Under the pieces are notes generated by a model, which saw only the letters and a program-made list of their open reading frames with translations, was not told where the DNA came from and made no database searches. From Aplidium turbinatum (taxonomy: Eukaryota > Chordata > Ascidiacea > Aplousobranchia > Polyclinidae): a DNA stretch of 64,000 bases. The translations under genes and the position numbers were made by a program. Below are positions 23,771-34,667 of this stretch, piece after piece (position 1 is the first letter of the stretch; every line of letters begins with the position of its first letter). The DNA is taken from contig OU964918.1 in assembly GCA_918807975.1 (NCBI GenBank), forward strand, positions 20,754,477-20,818,476. Direction: 5' to 3'.

Positions 23771-24599
23771 GGGGTTAATAACCATTCAATTCAATAAAAA
23801 ACCGAGAACCCCTGCATATCTAAGCAATAGGCTAAGCATGAATTTGTCTTATTGAGTATATGTACCAGGGATGTCTACAACTACAGGATTGGAAACTATT
23901 TTCAGTGCTATACATGACTACAGAAGAATTATTAAAATAAAACACTGTTTGTATCAACTTTCAGATTTTCTGGCCTTATTTGCATCAATTTTTTTAGGCC
24001 AATTGCAATTTAAAAAGGCCAGTTTTTTGGAATTTGGCCTAAAAAAAGCCATCTGGCAACCCTGTTGCAGACTGCAGCCAATGGGCAATGGGCATTGTTT
24101 TTGCTTATTTGCTTGGGGATCAAAGTTGCCAGATAGGCAAAACATAAAAGGCCAAACATACCTAGAAAAAAAAGTTAAATCTACTACAAACTCTAACAAG
24201 TCTGTTCTTCTGAAAAGAATAAAAAATGCAATAAATGGTCATGCTGGTACATTGAGGCGTAATCATTGCCTAAAATACATAACAAATCTATCTATAAACT
24301 AACTTATTACAAACAAAATTAATCGCGACAAGACACTAACAGACAAAAATAACAGTTTAACAACATCCAAAAGCGACTGGGTCTGTAGCGAATAGATAGA
24401 CATAGCAATCATCCAGTCAAAAAAATTGAATAGGATCATTGTCTTCTTGCAGCAGCCACAAAACACCTTCGTGTACTGATGCTTCGTCAACTTTGTCAGT
24501 TTCATACATGTTCTTTAATGTAAACAGAGATAGCTCCCTTGGTGTTGCTTTGAAGTGTTTATCGCAGTGCTTTGAGAAATGCAAATGCTTTTCATTCTG

Positions 24600-26150
24600 A
24601 GCAATAAGTCCAAGTCCAACATTTGCAACCGCATTCTATTTCTCACTTTTGCTTTGGTCACAGCCAGTGGCGTACCGTGACCACTTTGACAGGGTGTTCA
24701 GTGACGGCAAAGCAACAGCGGGGGGTCTGGGGGGCCTCCCCCAGAAAATTTTTAAAATTAACATTGAATTTGGTGCGTTCTGAGAGCATTTTCAGCACAA
24801 ATTCTAAACATGAACAGAATTGACAAAAATAATGTTGTCGGAATGGAGAAGAATACAAAATAGATATTTATTTGAAAGCGCCTATTGAATGAGACTTAAT
24901 ATCAAACATTAAGTTGCATTTCTAAAGTCACATACTTCAGTTCAGTTGCAACATCTTGAGAAATGTACAAGCGAATTAAAAACAAACAGGTGAAAGTTAA
25001 AATAAAAAACAATAGCAAAGCAACTCGATAACACTGGTCAACAAAAAAAAACATTTTTTTTTGCATGGGCTTTGAGAACTGATTTAGGGTAACTTTGGGG
25101 TGCTGAATCCGAATCTGACCTCAGATTTATCCCATCACGTCAGGTTTGTGAGATATGATAACAGCAAATTGCTACTTTTGTCAAAAGTGGAAGATTTGGC
25201 GTTGCGTTTACCACCAACATATGCAGTGCTACAACGAAAGGTTAGTGTTAGACAGGCCAAAACAGCTTAAATAAGGTTACTGAACAAGTATTGCCATAAG
25301 CCTGTTTAAATCTTTGTGATTTCATGCAAAACATTGACGGGGGTGGGGTCAGTTATACTTTTAGCCTCCCTTTTGGCTTGTTACTACTGGATGGTTAATA
25401 ATGTTGCTTAGAAAACAAATTGGTATCAAAATTGTAGTTGGTGGGTGTATTTCAGCTACTTATGTACACTACATGACCTGAATTTCTGGATATAGCACAA
25501 TGTGTATGTGCAATAAACGCAACGTCAAATCTTCCACTTTTGACAAAAGTAATAATTTTAGAATGGTGCATCAATGATATTGGCTGTTGCCATAAGCTTT
25601 GTTGCACATTTAGACAAGCTAGTCCTAATTTACTGGCACTTGGTGCATAAAAAACATTTTATCTTATCTTGTTTCCAACTCTGATCACCTCAAACCATAG
25701 CTCAAACTCTAATCCAACAAGCTAAAACTTGCTATTGCCTGGGATTCCCCCAATGAAGCGCCAAGGTGTGCAAATCAGCGAGTGCACAGCCTGGCTGAAC
25801 TAAAACCATTGCTGTTTTCGCTGCCTTGTGACGTCATTTTTCTTAATTGTTTATTTTAAATAGCACTCGCCAAGGTGTTGGTGCACACCCAGCTTAAAGG
25901 TGACCGAAAAAAATTAAAGGCAATGACCTCAAACGTTGGAGTATTAAAATTAGAAGGGGACGAGTTTTGCAATTGAAAAGAAAGCAATCAGCATGCAGCA
26001 AGATGTTAGAATATCAAGAAAGTAAAGAACATCGACAACTGATGGAAATTTTCTTTTTTTGTGAATTTCTTGGGGTGTGCAGTGCACACCTTGAACACCC
26101 TGAATATACGCCACTGGTCACAGCATGTGCGCTATTCATTGCTGAGTAAG
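24600..26150 (-). pseudogene. Possible hAT transposase C-terminus, split by a hAT element
   Basis: On the minus strand, sequence at 26125-26150 joined to 24600-24664 reads YSAMNSAHAVTKAKVRNRMR followed by LQMLDLDLLLRMK. This resembles the FSAMN ... RNR ... L..L(M/L)R pattern at the end of hAT transposases. The element at 24665-26116 separates the two parts. Upstream and downstream readings are broken, and no other domain is identifiable. The call is tentative. Confidence 0.4.
24665..26116. mobile_element. hAT element (CAGTGGCGTA tip), perfect 8-bp TSD
   Basis: It starts CAGTGGCGTACCGTGACC and ends TATACGCCACTG. GTCACAGC is duplicated at 24657-24664 and 26117-26124. The 1.45-kb body is non-coding apart from short ORFs. 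G-rich sequence just inside the left end (about 24719-24735) is shared in style with other hAT copies in this window. Confidence 0.85.
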
Positions 26151-26671
26151 CATTTTAAGCGTTTCGAGGCAATTTTCCTTCTTTTGTGATACTTTGATCT
26201 CTTCTTAACAAAGCACTCATGAAATTTTTGAATAAAACAAAAAAAACTAAATTTTCAAATTTGGTTTTAAAAAATTCAAACTGGCAATCGTGCTTGGGCT
26301 TCGCATCAAAGCTTCCAGATAAAGAACTTTGTCGCCATTTGAGATAAATTTCAATTTTCAAAGGTTGTTGAGGACAAAAAATTGTAGATTGATTGAATCT
26401 TTATCCTCTGACTGGGAAAGCTTCTCGCAGAGCTTAATCCTGGCAGTTTGGCATAGCCTACTTGTAAAGGCTTTGAATCACTGACGCAGGTCCGGTCACT
26501 GAGATTGACAGAGTGAAGTTTCCGATTGTTGAAATCTTGTTGCCAGGGAACTAGCCAGGGAACATGCCTGGGAACATGCCTAGGCTGTCATTCATTACTA
26601 CATGTGTGCTTTTCTCTGTTTTTGTTTTATTTTTTGCTATTTGTTTTTTTTTGGGTTTCTGTGGTCGTGCT
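26151..26671. other. No recognised gene
   Basis: AT-rich sequence. A short direct repeat of CCAGGGAACATG-type words lies at about 26545-26582. Confidence 0.4.
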
Positions 26672-26936
26672 CAGGCCCGGATTTAGGGGGGGCAGAGGGG
26701 GCATGTGCCCCGGGCCCCCCGACTTTTGAAGGGCCCCCTACGTGGGAAAAATGTGATTTTGTGTTATTTTTTTCCTTTTAGCCTTTAAAGACTCTGCAAA
26801 TTGCTGTGTAGTGCTGGAGTAATGCTATTGTAGACGTGGAGGTGGTTTTCGCGCCGTAGGCGCGAAAAATGTTTTTACAGGGGGGCCCCTCGATCTAAAA
26901 GTGCCCCGGGCCCCCCATCAGCTAAATCCGGCCCTG
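26672..26936. mobile_element. hAT MITE, CAGGCCCGGATTTAG family, copy 2
   Basis: Inverted tips CAGGCCCGGATTTAG / CTAAATCCGGCCCTG. GTCGTGCT is duplicated at 26664-26671 and 26937-26944. Body 265 bp with opposed G- and C-rich arms and a central GCGCCGTAGGCGCG palindrome. Confidence 0.9.
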
Positions 26937-27097
26937 GTCGTGCTAACTACTGATATATAGCCTACTACATAATTTTTCATTCAGGCACGTTTTAAACCTT
27001 TCAAGGTTTTGCCACCTTTTCCCGTTCGTTAACGTGCTGGTAGGTTTATATCGATTTTTGTAGTTAGTATCTTTTTCGTCCCGGACGCGTTAATGAC

Positions 27098-27200
27098 GAA
27101 AAATAAAATGATTGATTGACTATTCCATCCAATAGATGCCGCTGAATGGAGAGCAGTCCTTATAACGTGCGTTGCTCAAGCGCATTGGAAAATTTTGAGG
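27098..27200 (-). mobile_element. tRNA-derived SINE fragment, minus orientation
   Basis: ATTGATTGACTATTCCATCC and the following sequence are the complement of the AATC-tailed SINE best seen at 46641-46943 (post-B-box region with CTCCATTCAGTG). The tRNA-like head is missing. Confidence 0.6.
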
Positions 27201-27260
27201 TTGCGAAAATTAAGTAAAGCAGAGAACGGTCTTGACTGAAAACTTTTTCACACTTTAGTC

Positions 27261-27747
27261 AATCCCATAGCTCAATTAGTTAAGCGCCTGGCTTTGCGAA
27301 CAAACTACAAGAACAAGCGAAGCTGGTTCGACTCTTGGGGTAGCCTATGCGCTTCAAAAACAGCTCTCCATTCAGCGACACCTAATGGACGTCATAAAAG
27401 TCTCCAAAGAATTAAGTTGAACATACAAAGCCTTATAAAGAAAATTTAAATTTTTTACATAAAAGTTATTTAGGTAAGAAACCGAACCTTTGTGCGACGT
27501 CTGTTGAAATTCCAACCAACGCACCAGAGCGTCGCTACGCACAGTTGAAATTGAAAATCATTGAAATACAAAAATAAAGCACAACCAATTCTTAAATGTC
27601 GTAATTTAGGCTATCAATCATGTTGCAAATTCAGAAACTTTTAGGGACCCTTTGAGGACCCCTGCTCTACAAGTAGGCGATGCGAATCTACCAGGATTAA
27701 GCGCTCAAAGAAGTTTCATCAGTCTGACAATAAAGATTCCCTCAATA
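27261..27747 (+). mobile_element. tRNA-derived SINE (AATC tail), interrupted
   Basis: The head has an A-box-like TAGCTCAATTAGTTAAGCGC and a B-box-like GGTTCGACTC. The 3' part (about 27665-27747) matches the same SINE family. Its AATC tail resumes at 36526 beyond the TIR element, so this SINE was the insertion target. About 27380-27660 is foreign sequence with a hAT-style end (complement of CAGGGGTCCTCAAAGGG) whose left boundary I could not place. Confidence 0.65.
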
Positions 27748-28340
27748 GGGCAGTCGTGGGAGGTTTTTTGTGGGAAAATTTTTTTATCAAGCTGATACTT
27801 TTCTCAGACCTTCCCCATACTATGCAAATGGCTCAGAAAAAAATCCCCATCAATCGGATGATGGGAAACCCCCTTTTTGGCCCATTTTCCAAATGACGTC
27901 ACGATCCCTTTATGAAAATTTCAAGTTTTTCAAAATAGGACATATTATAACTTACATCATTGTTTAGCTTTTTTCAAGGGGAATAACTTTTTCTATTAAC
28001 AAGAACCCTAAAAATGTACAGAAAAAGAGTTATTACCGATTAAACAAAAGGATAAATTTATGAATTCCAGGCAAATTTGAAATTATTCGTCACTATTGGA
28101 CTTATTCTTCTACATTCGTTAACAAGAATTAAACAAAGTAGCCTAAGCGAAACAAAAATTGAAGCTATCATCATCATCAAAAACGTCAAAGATGTTGCTT
28201 TCCTCCTCGTCTTGTCCCGTTTCATCTTCATTGTAAGAGCACTCCTCTTCGGTACCAAACATCGACGTTATGCAAAAGTGAAAAAAAACCTTCATTCATA
28301 AGTTTTTCGTCTAGTCTCTGAAATATGTCGTTCATACGCA
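27748..28340. repeat. Left terminal inverted repeat of the PIN/CXC element
   Basis: Inverse of 35950-36523 with scattered substitutions and small gaps. Shared words include CATCAATCGGATGATGGG and CTAGTCTCTG. On its minus strand it repeats the acidic C-terminal coding end of the gene (reading GTEEECSYNEDETGQDEEE). Confidence 0.85.
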
Positions 28341-28417
28341 ACTAAACAAGGCTCAGTTTCTATGAAGTAGGCTAACCAGCTTGAAGATTTGGGTGCTTTA
28401 AAAAAAAAGAGGGATAA

Positions 28418-29033
28418 CGAAGATTGTAAAAGTTTCTGGCCTGGTTAACAACGAAAAACCCATTCTTGGTACCAGATGTAAACCTATCTCCTCTTTCAAA
28501 CGGTCTAGTGTCCATCATCGCTGGAAAAGATGACGTCAATTGTGAACAAGCGGAGCAAATTGGTCAAAATATCTAAAACGGTTTAGATGGGGTAGCAATT
28601 ACTATCGCATTAATCAATTGATCCAACCATTAGAATCCTTAATGGAAGTAAACAAAACAAAAAGTAGTGCAAGTGGTATTGGTTCGAAAGTCATGTTCAA
28701 TAGGATGTTTGCTGTTGCTGAAAGCGAGGAAAGCCTTGAGCAATTTTTCGAATTCGAGGTGACTTCAGAGCCAATGTCGATGTTCAAGGAAGGCATGATG
28801 AGAAAGCCTGACAAACCCTCTTTTCGAAAAATTCTTTTGCCTGGTTCTTCGTCGCATGCCTTAGAGGAAATCAACAAGCAACTTCTATTATCGACGGTGG
28901 TGCATTAGGCCTACTACATAAAGTTCGCTGGAAAAAAGGAATGAAGTTTTCGGAAGTTTGAAATTCGTATGTGAAATATATCCAAAACCATTATACCCGT
29001 GCTGTTGTTGTGTTTGATGTCTATCATGACGAA
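28418..29033 (+). pseudogene. PIN/CXC transposon gene, N-terminal region
   Basis: In successive frames this reads FLAWLTTKNPFLVPDVNL, SNGLVSIIAGKDDVNCEQAE, then FEVTSEPMSMFKEGMMRKPD and, just before the LTR insertion, HYTRAVVVFDVYHDEST. These match segments of a widespread animal protein family whose members end with a PIN/FEN-like nuclease and a CXC domain. The order and spacing agree with that family. The longest open stretch is 28618-28908 (96 codons); frame changes and stops separate the rest. The reading resumes at 33818 after the LTR element. Function in the family is not established; a role in mobilising the element is inference. Confidence 0.65.
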
Positions 29034-29038
29034 AGTAC

Positions 29039-29237
29039 TGTTTGATACCTTTTATTTGCGAAAACTGAGGGAAAAGAATTACACGTGTGCTCTCTACCAG
29101 TGCATAAGTCGAACTGATTAAACTTAACATAAACACGTTGCAGTCAGCGCAAGAATGTAGCTTCTGGAGAATCGGACATTCCTCGCGCTGATTGCAACAA
29201 GCAGTGCTTCCAGCATATTATTGCAAATACTACAACA
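29039..29237 (-). repeat. 3' LTR of the Ty3/Gypsy element
   Basis: 199 bp. On the minus strand it starts TGTTGTAGTATTTGC and ends GGTATCAAACA. It differs at one position from the other LTR. Confidence 0.92.
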
Positions 29238-29247
29238 CCTCCCCCTT
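29238..29247 (-). other. Polypurine tract of the LTR element
   Basis: AAGGGGGAGG on the minus strand sits directly before the 3' LTR, where plus-strand DNA synthesis is primed in this family. Confidence 0.85.
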
Positions 29248-29303
29248 AAGTTCAATGACACTACAAAATACAACACCAAAATTAATACATTCCACCAGGC
29301 AGG

Positions 29304-32300
29304 TTAAGGCCAACTCGGATCTTCAATAAGTCGATTCGGTCTCTTAACCTGTCTGCGCGGTCGAGCAGGCAAGTCCACGTTGACACTAGCGGAAGGTCTG
29401 ACATTGTCCGGCGGCTCGATGGGCCAGGGGATAGACGCAGATATTCTCCGTCGAATGAATCTGCGGTTTCTAATTAACAATCGGCCGCTAGCAGTTTTAA
29501 CAGTGTATTTCCGGTAGTCGTCCACAGCGACTATTTGCCTATAAATGTCCCACAGTCCGGTGTTCGAATTTTGTACTGCGACGTGAGTTCCGATCGGGAA
29601 TTCAGGAAGACGATGAGCACGATTGTCGTAGTAGGCTTTGGTGTCTTCAATGGACATCTCTTTTCGCGTTTCAGCTTGTTGCATCTCGCTCTTCCATTTA
29701 TGAGAGAAGGCCCGATGATGTACTGGAAGGGTGTCTTGAGTCGGTCGTCCGTACAGTTTCTGAGCAGGTGACAATCCATCCTTCCTGCATGGCGTATTTC
29801 AATACTGCATCAAAGCTTTTGCTAGTTGATCTTCGTCGAGGTAGCGATGCGTCCATGAACGACGAATTAACTTTTTCATGCTCTTTACGGTTGCTTCAAC
29901 TTTCCCATTAGATTGCGGATAGGTTGGAGTAGAAGTACGATGCCGCACGCCCCATTCATGAAGAAATTTGGAGAATTTCTCAGACTTGAATTGTGGTCCG
30001 TTGTCAGACCAAATAACATCTGGTATTGCAGTGCGAGTAAAATAGTCACGTAAAGCTTTGATGATCACAATAGACGTAGTGTTATGCCTCATGAAATAAA
30101 TTGACGGCCAGTCTGTAAAACAATCTACCATAATTAGGTAGTGTTGTCCATTAAATTCAGCTAAGTCAATCGCTAGTTCCTGAAAAGGGCGAATGGGTTG
30201 ATTTCTCAACACCATTGGCTCTTTGCACAACGAGGGGAGGTTATCTTGACATTTTTGACACGATAAAATTACGGTTTCAATGTCATGGTCTATGCCGGGC
30301 CAATAAACGGCCAAACGAGCGCGTTCCCTGGTACGGGTAACGCCTTGGTGAGATTCGTGTAAATTAGCAAGTATCTCACTTCTAAGTTTTTTCGGAATGA
30401 ATAATCGACCACCATACACAATAAAGTCATTGTCAACTGATAATTCATGTCGTATCTTCCAAAAGGGTTTTAACGTATTAGACAATTGAGATTTATAATT
30501 GGGGAACCCATCAACGATGATCTGCTTTAGTTGGCGATAACATTGGTCGTTTGATGCGACTTCCTTGAGATTGACAAGCCTTAAATTTAAATCTACGCAA
30601 GCGTTGAGTTCTGCAAACCTGTGCATAGATTGGATACCGTTTTCTGCTATTTCATCGTCTAGTGTTGGGTCCGACACGGGGCTACGAGACAGGGCGTCGG
30701 CGGCTTGATTCGATGCACCTTTTTGCCAGTGAGCAGTGAAGTTGTATTCCATGACCTTCATCCTCATGCGCTGTAACCGTGGATTCTCGATTTCATCTAA
30801 ACGCTTGTGGTTTAAAATCGAAATTAAAGGGTTATGATCAGTTATGACGTCAAAATGAGGCAGGCCTGCAAGAAATTTGTGGCATTTTTTTATCGCCCAG
30901 GTGACACCCAGCATTTCTTTTTCGACTGTGGCATACCTAGTTTCTGTATCCGTCAGAAAGCGCGATCCGGCTTGAACCGTACGCCAGGTGCTGTCACTGC
31001 ATTGTTGAAGTAAAAAGCCTAAACCACTGTTCGAGCTGTCAGTCTGTAATCGCGTTGGTTTGTTAACGTCGTAAAAAGCAAGAAGTGGGATTTCAGACAA
31101 CGCTTTTCTCGCTTGTTTAAAACTTTCAGTAAATTTCGGAGTCCAGATAAATTCGTTTTTACTGCTAAGCAGAGGTCTTAAAGGCAATAAGTACTTGCTT
31201 ACAGTTTTGCTGTTGCTAGACAACTGGTTAGCGAGACCAAAAAACGAACGTAAGTCAGTGACGTTAGCAGGTATTGGGAAATCACTAAGTGCATTACACA
31301 AGGAGCTATCAATTTTATAGCCTTCCTGGGATAGTTCGAATCCAGCAAACTTAATGCGCTGTTGACAAAATTTGAACTTATCCTTATGAAGAGAGATCCC
31401 TCGTTCTGCACATCTTTGAAGAAATTTTCTTACTCTATTGATGTGATCGGTTACGTTAGAGTCAAATATAATAACGTCATCTACTACCTTTCGACAGTTG
31501 TCTAATCCAGAGAAAGCTTCATCCATTCTTCGATTGTAATGTTCAGAGATTGAGCAAATACCAAATGGGGCACGTAGAAATTTGTACCGGCCAAATGGAG
31601 TGATGAAGGTCGTTAGCAGTTGGCTATTGTTTTCTAAAGGACACTGGTAGTAACCCTTTAAAGCATCAAATGTTGTGAAAAAACGTACTTGTTCTGCATT
31701 AATGTCGGCTACAGCTTCAGCCGGCGAGGAAGATGTATAACGTTCACGTCGCACAAATTTATTTAACTTGGAGAAATCAACGCACAATCTAATATTATCC
31801 GAATTCTTTTTTGGTGCGACCACGATAGGTGCACACCATTGTGTAGGTTCCGTCACGGCTTTTATAATGCCTTGAGATTCCAAAAGCTCTAACTCTTCTT
31901 TTAATTTATCTCTATAAGCAGAAGGCACCACCCTAGGGGTACTCACACAAAATGGTTGCGCTTGATCCATTATGTTGATGCGAAATTCTTCCCCTTTCAT
32001 TACCCGGATCTTTCCATCGAAGACGGTTGGAAATTCTTCGACCAAGTCTTCCAGTGTAGTGCTCGTCGTTGGTTTCCGTGATACACTATTAATCTGCTTA
32101 GGATAAAACGATGGGAGAATTCGTAAAGTTTTAGCTGTTCTCCACGAGATTAACATGCCGCCTGGAATAGAAGGAAAAATGTGTAACATGTCTTCAGTAG
32201 TTACCTCACCCAGCGTCAGCTGTACTTTGAGCTGGCCAATCTCCTTCAGTGGTGATCCATCGACTGTGTATATAGTTCTTGGTGCCGTGGTACGGCCCAT

Positions 32301-33302
32301 GTTCCGTGCGTCTTCTCCGAGCAAACGTAAGGTCGTTTCATCGGCGGCCGAGATATCCGCTCCTGAGTCCGGCAGCACGGTGATTTTCGCCGATCCATTA
32401 GGTGACCTAACTTCCAAATTTACTCGTGGTGCGCTACCGATTCCACGTAGTGAACGCGTCGTTTCTTGAAACGTCATCAATTTTAGAGCTTTATCTGCCT
32501 TATTAGTGCTTAGTAACTGCAATTTATTACCAGATCTTGCCATGTGGTTCTTACATTGAGCCGAGAAATGGTTAAGTTTGCCGCACTTAAAGCAGGTTTT
32601 ATTGCGAGCTGGACAGTCTTTTAAAGTTTTATGCCACGGGCGGCCACACATGCTACAAGTTAAGCTTTCTTTACTCGCCGTTGTCCCTTTAGCCGTCTGA
32701 GTAAAATTTCTTTTGTTCCGCTTGTAGGCCGAAGCGTGGTTTACTCGATCTAATGTAAGGTCTGCTCTTTGCCGACGGGCAGATTCGCGAGCTCGACAAA
32801 TTACTACGCATCTGTCCAATGTTAAAGGCTTCTCTCGCAATAACTCTTCGACGGTCTCTTCAGCGTGAGTTCCTTCCACGATTTGATCCCTCAAGGCTTT
32901 GTTTGCGCATTCTTCATTGCAGTAATTACAGGTTTTCACTAAGTCACGTAACGATACTAAATAGTCATCGAAAGACTCTTGCGGTCCCTGCAGGCGTTTT
33001 TTTTAATTTCTGCGCTCCACAGTTTCGTTTATAGACCCCTTCACATAGGCTTTCAATGCTTCTATGATACGTCTAGGGTTTTTCTCTTCGTCTTCTCTCA
33101 ACCCCAAGTTGCAAACGACGTTGGCGGTTTCTCTTGAGAACGAAAGTCTTAGTACATTGTAAACTGTAAGATTATCTTTGGCGGCTAATCCAGACACTGC
33201 TACATAAGCGTTCCATTCTTCTTCCCAAGCGTTGAAAGAAGCGCCTCTGTCAACTTCCAGGTCTAGCCTAGGGACGTCGCTTTTTCTAAACGTGTAAGCC
33301 AT
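29304..33302 (-). pseudogene. gag-pol coding region of the Ty3/Gypsy element
   Basis: In order on the minus strand: a gag-like N-terminal region; a zinc-knuckle region (CFKCGKLNHFSAQCK); an aspartic protease (VLPDSGADISAADE); a reverse transcriptase (LCVDFSKLNKF, VVDDVIIF box); an RNase H (TDSSNSGLGFLLQQ); and an integrase with an HHCC finger, a DDE core (VDCFTDW, WSDNGPQFKS) and a basic C-terminal part. This protease-RT-RNase H-integrase order is Ty3/Gypsy, closest in style to Mag/K02A2.6-like lineages. No envelope gene is apparent. It is largely open, with about two breaks, and is treated as a fossil copy. Confidence 0.9.
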
Positions 33303-33348
33303 TTCACTTTATTTTTTAAAAAGGATCCTTATCCTGTTCGCAGCGCCA

Positions 33349-33812
33349 TGTTTGATACCTTTTATTTGCGAAAACTGAGGGAAAAGAATTACACGTGTGC
33401 TCTCTACCAGTGCATAATAATAATAATGTTATGGTTTTATTTATTGTCGCTCTACAACAGCTAAGGTCTTTTAGCGACACGGCTCATTTTTAATTTATAT
33501 CAGGTTTACGATGTTATCACATTATTACCCGACTCATTCTCACTGCGATTTGCAGGATAGAACACAATCGGTACCGTTTTTAAAGTCTTCGGTTTGACCC
33601 GACCTGGAATCGATCTCAGATCTACCAGCGCCAGAGCCGAAGGCGAAACCACTCGGCCACTTAGCTGGTTACCAGTGCATAAGTCGAACTGATTAAACTT
33701 AACATAAACACGTTGCAGTCAGCGCAAGAATGTAGCTTCTGGAGAATCGGACATTCCTCGCGCTGATTGCAACAAGCAGTGCTTCCAGCATGTTATTGCA
33801 AATACTACAACA
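33349..33812 (-). repeat. 5' LTR of the Ty3/Gypsy element, with SINE inside
   Basis: The outer parts (33349-33417 and 33683-33812) equal the 199-bp 3' LTR with one mismatch. The middle is a tRNA-derived SINE with its own 12-bp duplication. The primer-binding site (TGGCGCTGCGAACAGG on the minus strand) adjoins it at 33348. Confidence 0.92.
33418..33670 (-). mobile_element. tRNA-derived SINE inserted in the 5' LTR
   Basis: ACCAGTGCATAA is duplicated at 33406-33417 and 33671-33682. On the minus strand the head GTGGCCGAGTGGTTTCG resembles a tRNA A box, and GATCGATTCC a B box. The 3' end has an ATT-repeat tail. The empty site is visible in the other LTR. This SINE differs from the AATC-tailed family nearby. 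Confidence 0.88.
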
Positions 33813-33817
33813 AGTAC

Positions 33818-34562
33818 TAAAAGTCACGAGCACTTGCGCCGAAATTCCGTTCCACAGAGCACGTTTGTGAAAACTGATCCGAGCAATTCACTTCCTTTTG
33901 CTCAAGATCGCTACCTCAGCTGCATCGAAACCAAGGCTGAATTCTTCAAGTTTGGTTTTACCCTTCTGAGACAATCCGAAGTTGAAGTTCACAACTGCTC
34001 TGATGATTTTACAATAACATCTACATTGAAAATAACTGATCTACACAATGAATATTGAAAAACGAAATGCACAAGAATGAAACATTACTGCAAAGCAGAG
34101 GAGAAAGGCACATCGCATGGCGGTTAATTACGCGAGGCAAAATGCTCTGATGATGCTGACGGCTCCATTGTAGCGAAATCCCTTGATTATGCTTCTCTTC
34201 GAAAAGGTCCAGTAAATGTCATTGCTGATGATACTGATGTAGTTACTATGTTACTGCATCATTGGAAGACGGGAAAACTCATGATGATATTTAATTCGAC
34301 CAAGGAGCGCTTCAACAAAGCCTGGAGAATCAAAGAAGCCAACCCAAGTATTAAAGACATTAAAGAAGATCTTCTTTTCCTCCATGCATGGTCAGGATGC
34401 GACACAACGTCATCGATATTTGGAAAAGGGAAAAGAAGTTTGCGAAAATCAGAAACGCTGAAAGAAAATTCTGCAATTATCAGCAATGTCTGGAGTTTGC
34501 AAAACGAGGTCGGAGAAGCCTCTATAACTGCATTCAAGATCTGGTATTGTGGCAATGAATAA
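33818..34562 (+). pseudogene. PIN/FEN-like nuclease region of the transposon gene
   Basis: After KSHEHLRRNSVPQSTFVK the reading gives the acidic motif CEADDADGSIVAKSLDYAS, then NVIADDTDVVTMLLHHW, and then LLFLHAWSGCDTTSSIFGKG followed by KR. Acidic clusters (EADDAD, DDTD) and a GCDTTS..GKG segment resemble the active-site and helix-hairpin region of PIN/FEN-type nucleases (compare the GCDYC..GIGPK style of FEN1). The stretch 34248-34562 is open for 104 codons. One frame change separates the first part. A metal-dependent nuclease activity is inferred from the motifs only. Confidence 0.65.
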
Positions 34563-34659
34563 CATTCAACGCTTACTAAACTCAGGTAGGCTATGTATTT
34601 TTACATAGGAATTATATAATAATGTTTACACTTTTAAGATATTGTCCAATTCTAGATAC
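34563..34659. other. Decayed gene sequence or intron between nuclease and CXC parts
   Basis: CTCAG/GTAGGC near 34586 and TTTTAG/ACATG near 35550 could be splice sites of an intron holding the hAT element. Equally, this may simply be decayed coding sequence. Confidence 0.3.
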
Positions 34660-34667
34660 CCTGTATG

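Larger units (their letters stand above)
18467..24064. mobile_element. hAT-like element (CAGGGTTGCCAGAT tips) filled with later insertions
   Basis: CAGGGTTGCCAGAT at 18467 and its complement ending at 24064 are flanked by a perfect TTGCAGAC duplication (18459-18466, 24065-24072). Its own sequence appears to be the outer arms only (about 18467-18762 and 23771-24064), both rich in GGCCAAA / TTTGGCC words. Between them lies a direct-repeat pair (18763-21262 and 23128-23770) with an intervening non-coding 1.9 kb. Confidence 0.8.
29039..33812 (-). mobile_element. Ty3/Gypsy LTR retrotransposon, nearly whole, young
   Basis: Both LTRs are present (29039-29237 and 33349-33812, the latter with a SINE inserted). 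The 5-bp target duplication AGTAC lies at 29034-29038 and 33813-33817. Leaving out the SINE, each LTR is 199 bp and they differ at one position, so the insertion is recent. The TGG-starting primer-binding site follows the 5' LTR, and a polypurine tract (AAGGGGGAGG) precedes the 3' LTR. The internal region encodes gag and pol in the usual Ty3/Gypsy order. The copy looks almost whole, with about two breaks in its coding region plus the SINE. Confidence 0.92.

Noticed and set aside
32155-32469. 104-codon plus-strand ORF
   Set aside because: Antisense of the Ty3/Gypsy protease region.
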